Positions 1 to 5,672 of a DNA stretch of 8,769 bases are shown here, in pieces. Each line of letters opens with the position of its first letter. The stretch's first letter is position 1. The DNA is from JBCDCU01 sp039180865 (GTDB taxonomy: Bacteria; Pseudomonadota; Alphaproteobacteria; Rhizobiales; JACESI01): positions 1 to 8,769 of the forward strand of contig JBCDCZ010000191.1 in the NCBI GenBank assembly GCA_039180865.1. Reading direction: 5' to 3'. The translations under genes were made by a program, and so were the position numbers. The notes beneath the pieces were generated by a model that had not been told where the DNA came from, made no database searches, and saw nothing but the letters and a program-made list of their open reading frames with translations.

Positions 1-13
1 ATATTTTGCTTAT

Positions 14-67
14 CCCGTGGTGATTTGAGCGACCAGCTTGCGGCCACGTAAAATAATCCGCTAAACG
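14..67 (+). ncRNA. SAM-II riboswitch aptamer (metA/metZ motif)
   Basis: This leader RNA is predicted to bind S-adenosylmethionine and control metZ. Seen directly: stem P1 is CGTGG (16-20) pairing with CCACG (44-48). The loop carries the SAM-II conserved segments TGATTTGAGC (21-30) and GCTTGC (36-41). The 3' part carries the conserved GCTAAA (60-65). The pseudoknot P2 can form from GCGG (40-43) with CCGC (58-61). The order, spacing and conserved words agree with the SAM-II family as I recall it, which is typically found before methionine and SAM genes in Alphaproteobacteria. The aptamer is about 50 nt, the expected size. A weak -10-like TATTTT at 2-7 would start the transcript close to P1, but the -35 region is outside the window. 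Confidence 0.93.
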
Positions 68-80
68 GTTGGATCGGAGC

Positions 81-111
81 ACCCGGCCAGCGTTTTGCGG
101 TCGGGTTTTTT
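81..111 (+). terminator. Intrinsic terminator in the metZ leader (riboswitch expression platform)
   Basis: ACCCGGCC (81-88) pairs with GGTCGGGT (99-106), eight base pairs including one G-T wobble, around a short loop, and a run of six T follows (106-111). It sits 15 nt downstream of the SAM-II aptamer and 16 nt before the metZ start. This is the arrangement of a transcription attenuator. Pairing of 58-67 with 91-100 would take away two bases of the 3' arm (99 and 100) and open the hairpin, so this element is probably switched by the aptamer. Confidence 0.85.
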
Positions 112-127
112 GTTGAGGACTGGCGCA

Positions 128-1381
128 ATGAGCGACAAGACTGGGAAGAGCTCCCTTCCCCATTTTCAAACGAGTTTGGCAACGGATCTCGTCCATGGCG
201 GCGAGATGCGATCTTCCTTCGGCGAAACCAGTGAGGCGCTCTATCTGACGCAAGGCTTCGTCTACGAAAATGCGGAAGCCGCTGAAGCACGATTTGCAGG
301 AGATGCCGACGGCTTCGTTTACTCCCGCTATGCAAATCCGACAGTCGCCATGTTCGAAGAACGCATGCGGCTTCTGGAAGGAACCGAAGCGGCAATGGCG
401 ACAGCAAGCGGCATGGCCGCGGTTCACTCTGCGATGATGAGCATTCTTCAAGCGGGCGATCATATCGTCGCGGGCAAAGCCCTGTTCGGCTCCTGCCGCT
501 ATATTGTTGAAGATCTCGCACCCCGATTCGGCATTGAAACGACGCTGATCGACGGAACGGATCCAACTGCCTGGGAAGCCGCAATCCGCGACAATACAAA
601 AGTCTGTTTCTTTGAATCTCCGACCAATCCAACCCTTGATCTCGTTGACATTGAAGCAGTCGCATGCCTTGCCCATTCGGTCGGCGCGAAAGTCATTATC
701 GACAATGTCTTCGCCACGCCATTGTGGCAACGCCCGAGAGATTTCGGCGCCGATGTCGTCGTCTATTCCGCAACCAAACATATCGACGGGCAGGGCCGTT
801 GCCTGGGTGGTATTATCCTGGGCGACCAGGATTACATCGATAAGGTGTTTGCCTATAACAAGCATACCGGCCCAAGCATGAGCCCCTTTAACGCCTGGGT
901 GTTACTCAAGGGTCTCGAAACGCTTCCTCTCAGGATCGAACATCAGACCCAGTCAGCATTGAAGATCGCGGAAAGTCTCAAGGATCATCCGCAACTGCAA
1001 AATCTGATTTATCCAGGACTGCCAAATCACCCACAGCGCGAACTCGTCGAGAAGCAGATGAAGGCTGGTTCAACATTGATCGCGCTTGATCTCCATGGCG
1101 GGAAGGACGCTGCCTTCGCGTTTTCCAATGCGCTGAATATAATAAAGATTTCCAACAATCTTGGCGATGCCAAAAGCCTGGTGACCCATCCGGCAACGAC
1201 AACCCATCAGCGCCTCACACCCGAAGATCGTGCCGAGCTTGGGATCGGAGATGGCATGGTGCGTTTGTCTGTGGGTCTGGAGGCGACCGAAGACCTCGTC
1301 CACGACCTGACGAACGCACTCGATGCCGCCCAGAGCGCGACGTTTAGAGACGCGGAAACGAGGCGTGCCGCCTCGTTTTAG
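128..1381 (+). CDS. metZ: O-succinylhomoserine sulfhydrylase, PLP-dependent
   Basis: This cytosolic enzyme of methionine synthesis joins O-succinylhomoserine and sulfide to give homocysteine. The protein has 417 residues, a normal length for the Cys/Met-metabolism PLP family (aspartate aminotransferase fold). Visible motifs are YSRYANPT (65-72), SGMAAVHSA (94-102), ESPTNPTL (163-170), the cofactor-binding IIDNVFATP (190-198, Asp192), and YSATKHIDGQGR (213-224) with the PLP lysine K217. The DGQGR form after the lysine fits MetZ better than cystathionine synthase or lyase. Near the end, VRLSVGLE (378-385) holds the carboxylate-binding arginine R379. The ATG at 128 was chosen over an in-frame TTG at 95, because GAGG (115-118) lies 9 nt upstream of it and the TTG lies inside the terminator hairpin. 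Control is predicted to be by the SAM-II riboswitch. The last eight codons form one strand-symmetric hairpin. Confidence 0.94.
   Translation: MSDKTGKSSLPHFQTSLATDLVHGGEMRSSFGETSEALYLTQGFVYENAEAAEARFAGDADGFVYSRYANPTVAMFEERMRLLEGTEAAMATASGMAAVHSAMMSILQAGDHIVAGKALFGSCRYIVEDLAPRFGIETTLIDGTDPTAWEAAIRDNTKVCFFESPTNPTLDLVDIEAVACLAHSVGAKVIIDNVFATPLWQRPRDFGADVVVYSATKHIDGQGRCLGGIILGDQDYIDKVFAYNKHTGPSMSPFNAWVLLKGLETLPLRIEHQTQSALKIAESLKDHPQLQNLIYPGLPNHPQRELVEKQMKAGSTLIALDLHGGKDAAFAFSNALNIIKISNNLGDAKSLVTHPATTTHQRLTPEDRAELGIGDGMVRLSVGLEATEDLVHDLTNALDAAQSATFRDAETRRAASF
1356..1379 (+). terminator. Hairpin terminator overlapping the metZ 3' end
   Basis: AAACGAGGCG (1356-1365) and CGCCTCGTTT (1369-1378) are perfect 10-bp inverted arms around a TGC loop, ending in TTTT (1376-1379). 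The structure is encoded by residues 410-417 of MetZ and touches its stop codon. The short T run makes it a modest intrinsic terminator for metZ. On the other strand only three T follow, so action on the converging chemoreceptor transcript is less certain. Confidence 0.6.
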
Positions 1382-1399
1382 AGTGTTTGGTATGCGAAC

Positions 1400-3577
1400 C
1401 TAGGCTGCTGCAACGTCTTTCAGGAAGCGCGCAACCACGTCATTGAGATGACGGGTCTCTTGCTGAACGCTTGTTGCAGCATCCGTTACATCCTGTGCAG
1501 ATTGGGCAGTCTCCGCCGTTGCGCTCGTGACACCGCCGATATTCTCAACGACGGTTTCCGTGCCGACAGCCGCCTGATTGACGCTTTGGCTGATTTCGCC
1601 GGTTGCAAGGCCTTGTTGCTGGACCGCCGCGGCAATCGCACTCATATAATTGTCAACATCACCCATGGTTTTCGCGATCGCATCGATAGAAGACACGGTC
1701 TCCTGCGTCGAGCCCTGGATTGCCTTGATCTGATTGGAGATCTCGTCAGTCGCCTTTGCAGTTTGGTTGGCGAGCGCCTTAACCTCTGAGGCAACGACCG
1801 CGAAGCCTTTACCAGCATCACCCGCACGGGCCGCTTCGATTGTAGCGTTCAATGCAAGAAGGTTGGTCTGTTCGGCAATTTCCGAGATAAGCAGGACAAC
1901 GTCGCCAATCTTGTTGGCAGCGTCTGCCAACGTTGCGACGCGGGCATTGGTTGCGTTTGATTGCTCAGTGGCACCGGTTACGACACCGGTTGCTTCTTCA
2001 ACCTGACGGCTGATCTCGGATATCGAAGAGGACAACTCTTCGGCCGCTGAAGCGACGGTCTGAACATTGTCGGACGCTGCATCCGAAGCCTGCGACGCGG
2101 AATCCGCTTTCTCGCGCGTGCCTTCTGCGATCGAAGTCAGAATGCCGGCCGTATTGGTCATCGTATCGGCATTCTGGCTCACAGTCTCGAGACCTCTGTT
2201 AACAGAGTCCTGGAACGCTTCGATAAGGTCGTCGATCCGCTTCTGACGGTCTTGTTCCGCCTGCTGAGCAGCAAGGCTCTTCTGTTCCAGTTTTTCCCGC
2301 TCGATCATACCGTCCCGGAAGACCACCACGGCCCGGCTCATATCACCGAGTTCATCGGCCCGATTCTTGCCGGAAAGCTCAACATCGGTGTCGCCGGATG
2401 ATAACTTCGTCATGTCCTGAACGAGACCGCTGACCGGCTTTGTAATCGAACGGCCAGCAAGCCAACCCAAGAAACCGAGAACGACCAGAAGGCCGAACCC
2501 AATCATGATCATTGAGTTGCGGATTGTGGTTGCAGGGGCGAGTGAAGCCGCTTCGGACTTCATTGCAACAACCGCAAAGTCAAAACCCTTATGGCTGAAC
2601 TTGTTGGTCACGTAGCTCATCGGCTCGCCGCGATAAAACGTGTATGTGCCGGTTGCTTGATCCGCGCTGAACGCCTGGTCCACGATAGCCTGATCAACCT
2701 GAGTGTTCAGAACATCGTCAGTCTCTTCAGTGAACTTTGAATCATTTCTGAGTTTGCCATCGGAACCGAGCAGGAAAATCTCACCGGTCTCTCCTAGACC
2801 AGCATCTTGCTGAAACGTTTCATTAATCCGCGAGACCGGCATCTGAAACGCCAGGACGCCAACCTTCTTGCCTGAAGCATCAAAGATAGGGGCCGCCACA
2901 AAGCTTGCGGGTGCGTCGGCGCTCGGCCCATAAGGTGCGAAGTCTTCGAAAACAAACTCTTTCGAATCCGTCAGTTCCATTGCGCCGCGATAGACAACGC
3001 CGAGATCTGTTTCCCACCATTGGCCACCATTTTCAGCAAAGTTTGTCGCGAAATCGAGTTCCTTGAAAACCGAGTAAACAAGATTGCCCTCGGTATCGAA
3101 GAGGAAAACGTCATAATATCCGCTGCTCTGCTGTAGGTCCCGGAACCAGGGATGAAAGCTCCCGTGGACCTTGTGATAGTGTTGGTCTTGAGGCGCGCGA
3201 TCCAGAAGATGTTTTTCGCCGGTCGGATGCGGATTATCATCGATATAGGCTTTTTGCAGCTCGACCTTCGGGTCGCCGCCAAACACCTTCCACACGCTCC
3301 AACTGTCGGCGAACTCGGTCACGGCAGCAGCGGTCGATGGGTTTCCGGCAACGGACACCAGTTCCTTCTCGATGGTGTCGATGTAATTTGTAAAACGACT
3401 TGTCGATATTTCCGCAGCACTGCGCAAATGCTCATTTGTCAGCGCGGTCACGCTTTGTGACGCAGTCAAGTAACTGGATATGCCAAGCGCGACAGCCATG
3501 AGCGTCGCAGCGGAAACGATAAAGAAGGGAATCTTCACCGAGAGACGAATTTTGTCTAACATTTCGATTTCAACCAT
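1400..3577 (-). CDS. Methyl-accepting chemotaxis protein with periplasmic Cache-type sensor
   Basis: This inner-membrane chemoreceptor senses a periplasmic ligand and signals to CheA/CheW. The protein has 725 residues. A first membrane helix lies at about 15-37 and a second at about 354-375. Between them is a periplasmic region of roughly 315 residues with two Cache-like strand repeats, DVFLFDTEGNLVYSV (156-170) and GEIFLLGSDGKL (265-276), which suggests a double-Cache sensor. A HAMP domain follows (about 376-429, with PVSGL and DELGDM). The coiled-coil signalling domain has the family hairpin tip EIAEQTNLLALNATIEAAR (566-584) and GKGFAVVASEVK (589-600). No C-terminal NWETF-type pentapeptide is present; the protein ends in DVAAA. 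The ligand is unknown. The start is uncertain: ATG 3577 and ATG 3562 are both possible and neither has a strong ribosome site. No che genes are nearby, so this is an orphan receptor. It is convergent with metZ and divergent from the hydrolase gene. Confidence 0.93.
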   Translation of the reverse strand: MVEIEMLDKIRLSVKIPFFIVSAATLMAVALGISSYLTASQSVTALTNEHLRSAAEISTSRFTNYIDTIEKELVSVAGNPSTAAAVTEFADSWSVWKVFGGDPKVELQKAYIDDNPHPTGEKHLLDRAPQDQHYHKVHGSFHPWFRDLQQSSGYYDVFLFDTEGNLVYSVFKELDFATNFAENGGQWWETDLGVVYRGAMELTDSKEFVFEDFAPYGPSADAPASFVAAPIFDASGKKVGVLAFQMPVSRINETFQQDAGLGETGEIFLLGSDGKLRNDSKFTEETDDVLNTQVDQAIVDQAFSADQATGTYTFYRGEPMSYVTNKFSHKGFDFAVVAMKSEAASLAPATTIRNSMIMIGFGLLVVLGFLGWLAGRSITKPVSGLVQDMTKLSSGDTDVELSGKNRADELGDMSRAVVVFRDGMIEREKLEQKSLAAQQAEQDRQKRIDDLIEAFQDSVNRGLETVSQNADTMTNTAGILTSIAEGTREKADSASQASDAASDNVQTVASAAEELSSSISEISRQVEEATGVVTGATEQSNATNARVATLADAANKIGDVVLLISEIAEQTNLLALNATIEAARAGDAGKGFAVVASEVKALANQTAKATDEISNQIKAIQGSTQETVSSIDAIAKTMGDVDNYMSAIAAAVQQQGLATGEISQSVNQAAVGTETVVENIGGVTSATAETAQSAQDVTDAATSVQQETRHLNDVVARFLKDVAAA

Positions 3578-3789
3578 TTACTTGATTGCCGTTCAGCATT
3601 CAGATTTCAGCGAAATTAGTAAAGATTAGCTTACCGGAGCCTGTTTACTGGGCAGAACCAACTGGTTTCGAAGAGTATCGGCCATCACATCCGCTACACG
3701 TTTCGATGAGGCACTCGCACAACGAACGAACCGGCGCTATCAAGTGGCGAACGGTTGTTTTGCCTGTTTGGCAGTCGAAAGGAATAAAT

Positions 3790-4386
3790 ATGTCAGCGCC
3801 AAAAACATTGCTCGAAATGGCAGGAGCTAATCTCACACCTCCGAAGATCTCGGATACATGCCTGGTCCTGATTGATATGCAGAACGAATATCGCGAAGGA
3901 CCTCTTGCGGTTACCGGAGTTGATGAAGCCGTAGAAAAAGCAAGCGGCGTACTCCATGCTGCGCGACATAATGGCACAACCATTATTCACGTCGCGCACA
4001 AAGGCAAACCGGGCAGCCTATTCGACCGCGACCATGCTCGCGGCCAGATCATTGATCAGGTTGCACCACTCGCAAATGAACCGGTTATCGAGAAAGGTCT
4101 GCCCAATGCTTTTGCAGGAACCGACCTTTTGGAAAAGGTGAAACAGACCGGGAAAAGCACAGTCCTACTTGTTGGTTTCATGACCCATATGTGCGTGAGT
4201 TCAACGGCTCGTGCCGCCCTCGACCTTGGCCTCAACGTGGTGATCGACGCCGAAAGCTGCGGAACACGGGATCTTCCTGACGGCAGAGGCCGTGTGCTCT
4301 CAGGACCAACCGTTCACGAGGTTGCTCTGACCGAGCTTTCCGACCGGTTCGCTATTGTTGCCCGCGAACACGATTGGTCGGCGTAA
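3790..4386 (+). CDS. Isochorismatase-family cysteine hydrolase, substrate unknown
   Basis: The 198-residue protein has the isochorismatase-like hydrolase fold, with a probable catalytic triad of Asp29 in LVLIDMQNEY (26-34 region), Lys102 in EKGLPNAF (101-108) and Cys135 in GFMTHMCVSSTAR (129-141). The usual Gly-x-x-Thr-x-x-Cys spacing around the nucleophile is intact. Nicotinamidases of this superfamily bind a metal through an Asp-x-His pair and a second His; I do not see that set here, so a nicotinamidase is unlikely. The substrate is probably a small amide or related compound, but the sequence does not say which. The ATG at 3790 is supported by AAAGGA (3778-3783) 6 nt upstream. The frame stays open back to 3586, but that part does not resemble the family. 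The stop lies 8 bp from the converging ybaK-like gene. Confidence 0.88.
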   Translation: MSAPKTLLEMAGANLTPPKISDTCLVLIDMQNEYREGPLAVTGVDEAVEKASGVLHAARHNGTTIIHVAHKGKPGSLFDRDHARGQIIDQVAPLANEPVIEKGLPNAFAGTDLLEKVKQTGKSTVLLVGFMTHMCVSSTARAALDLGLNVVIDAESCGTRDLPDGRGRVLSGPTVHEVALTELSDRFAIVAREHDWSA

Positions 4387-4394
4387 GGATGAAT

Positions 4395-4862
4395 TCAGCT
4401 TACTGCAACAAGAGTCGCACCCGTTACCTCCTTTAAGGCTTCGGGTGTGGCTTCAAAGACCGCGTTGGGCGCACCTGCTGCTGCCCAGACGGTCGCAAAG
4501 CGGAAGAAACTTTCATCCATGAATGTGGCGATTTCCGTCAGATGACCGATTGGCGCGACGCCACCGATGGCGAAGCCTGTTATCTCGCGTACCTTTCTTA
4601 CGTCGGCGCGCTTAAGATCTTCGCCGATCACACCTCTCATCCTTCCGCTATCGGCCTGTTTATCACCGGCAACGAGAACAAGCTTCAAATCTCCGCTGTC
4701 CGCGCCTTCGAAAATCAGCGATTTCACGATCTGCCCGAGCGCACAACCGCAAGCGATTGCGGCTTCTTCAGCGGTCCGGGTCGAGTCCGGCATGCGCCTG
4801 ATAACGATATCGAGCCCAAGATCGCGGGCACGGTCTTCAACCCGTTTCACACTTTTGGACAT
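4395..4862 (-). CDS. YbaK/EbsC-family aminoacyl-tRNA deacylase (trans-editing factor)
   Basis: This small 155-residue protein is a single YbaK/ProX-type editing domain. Members remove wrongly attached amino acids from tRNA, such as Cys or Ala from tRNA-Pro. Visible family landmarks are IVKSLIF (45-51), with the conserved lysine K47 that acts at the editing site in known members, FAIGGVAPIGH (97-107), and WAAAGAPNAVFEATPEAL (126-143) near the end. The length is normal for a free-standing domain. The exact aminoacyl-tRNA substrate cannot be read from the sequence, so I give no gene symbol. ATG 4862 has GGAGG (4871-4875) 8 nt upstream. The gap from the end of tal is 21 bp on the same strand with no terminator visible, so the two genes are probably cotranscribed. 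Confidence 0.88.
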   Translation of the reverse strand: MSKSVKRVEDRARDLGLDIVIRRMPDSTRTAEEAAIACGCALGQIVKSLIFEGADSGDLKLVLVAGDKQADSGRMRGVIGEDLKRADVRKVREITGFAIGGVAPIGHLTEIATFMDESFFRFATVWAAAGAPNAVFEATPEALKEVTGATLVAVS

Positions 4863-4883
4863 TGAGGCGCCCTCCGGCAGAAT

Positions 4884-5537
4884 TCAGCCAATCGACTGGC
4901 CGGTCTTCGCCCAATCGGAGAGAAATGCATCAAGTCCTTTGTCTGTGAGCGGGTGCTTGACCAGCGCTTTGAGGATGGCTGGCGGGACGGTTGCAACATC
5001 CGCACCGGCAAGCGCCGCCTCCTTGACGTGGTTCACCGTCCGAATGGAGGCGGCCAGGATTTCCGTCTCAAAACCGTAATTGTCGTAGATGGTGCGGATC
5101 TCGTCGATAAGTTCCATGCCATCAAGACCAATATCATCAAGGCGTCCGATAAACGGCGAGATGAAGGTCGCGCCGGCCTTTGCGGCAAGCAGCGCCTGGT
5201 TCGCGGAAAAGCAGAGAGTCACATTGGTTTTGAAACCATCATCGGTCAGCGATTTGCAGGCTTTCAAGCCGTCCATCGTCAACGGTAGCTTGATGCAGAT
5301 GTTCTCAGCGATCTCGGCAAGGAGCCGTCCTTCGGATATCATTTGATCGGCTTCCAGAGCCACGACTTCGGCGGAAACCGGTCCATCCACTGCAGCGCAG
5401 ATTTCCGCGACGACCTCTTTCAGATCCCGCCCCGACTTCAAAATCAGCGATGGATTTGTTGTCACACCATCAAGTAATCCGGTTGCGGCAATCTCACGGA
5501 TTTCGGCAATATCGGCTGTATCGACAAAGAATTTCAT
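4884..5537 (-). CDS. tal: Transaldolase, small (FSA-like) subfamily
   Basis: The 217-residue alpha/beta-barrel aldolase is predicted to move a dihydroxyacetone unit between sugar phosphates in the non-oxidative pentose phosphate pathway. Family motifs are FFVDTADI (3-10), GVTTNPSLI (24-32), and the Schiff-base lysine K83 in CIKLPLTMDG (81-90). Other landmarks are TLCFS (107-111), ISPFIGRLDD (126-135) and LAASIRTVNH (161-170). The family also holds fructose-6-phosphate aldolases. Compared with E. coli FSA, which has Gln59 and Tyr131, this protein shows Glu57 and Phe129 at what I align as the same positions, the transaldolase state. Relatives in this group are often labelled fsa in databases. 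ATG 5537 has a strong AGGGAGG (5544-5550) 6 nt upstream. The gene is first in a probable operon with the YbaK-family gene and divergent from priA. Confidence 0.92.
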   Translation of the reverse strand: MKFFVDTADIAEIREIAATGLLDGVTTNPSLILKSGRDLKEVVAEICAAVDGPVSAEVVALEADQMISEGRLLAEIAENICIKLPLTMDGLKACKSLTDDGFKTNVTLCFSANQALLAAKAGATFISPFIGRLDDIGLDGMELIDEIRTIYDNYGFETEILAASIRTVNHVKEAALAGADVATVPPAILKALVKHPLTDKGLDAFLSDWAKTGQSIG

Positions 5538-5585
5538 TTAATGCCTCCCTGAACCCCAAGCGATTTTTGGAAGGGTTAGCCCATC

Positions 5586-5602
5586 GGTGCGGAAAATGCA
5601 CC
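5586..5602. repeat. Short inverted repeat in the tal-priA divergent region
   Basis: GGTGC (5586-5590) and GCACC (5598-5602) are perfect 5-bp arms separated by 7 nt. The repeat lies between the tal start and the predicted priA promoter, so it could be a regulator site or a leader hairpin. Arms this short can also arise by chance. Confidence 0.3.
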
Positions 5603-5617
5603 ACGCTTTTGCTAGAC

Positions 5618-5645
5618 TTGGCAGAAGAATCGCCTGCGGTATGCT
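5618..5645 (+). promoter_or_regulatory. Predicted sigma-70-type promoter for priA
   Basis: TTGGCA (5618-5623) and TATGCT (5640-5645) are separated by 16 nt and resemble -35 and -10 boxes. Transcription would start near 5652, giving a leader of about 20 nt before the priA ATG at 5673 and its GGAG (5658-5661). No competing promoter pair stood out in the 135-bp region. Confidence 0.45.
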
Positions 5646-5672
5646 GGCACGGATTTCGGAGAAAGTACCAAT

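Noticed and set aside
95..127. TTG start giving MetZ 11 extra residues
   Set aside because: The codons would lie in the leader terminator and its T run. The ATG at 128 has a well-placed GAGG.
3729..3756. Spaced inverted repeat AACCG / CGGTT upstream of the hydrolase gene
   Set aside because: The arms are only 5 bp with an 18-bp gap, in a region with tandem AACGAACGAACC-like sequence, so a chance match is likely.
3586..3789. In-frame upstream extension of the hydrolase (68 extra residues)
   Set aside because: The fold begins after residue 20 of the short form. ATG 3790 has a good AAAGGA site, and the upstream residues have no family character and overlap the divergent control region.
4542..5079. 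Overlapping plus-strand frames across the ybaK-like gene and the tal end
   Set aside because: The minus-strand genes have clear family motifs and Shine-Dalgarno sites; the plus-strand products do not.
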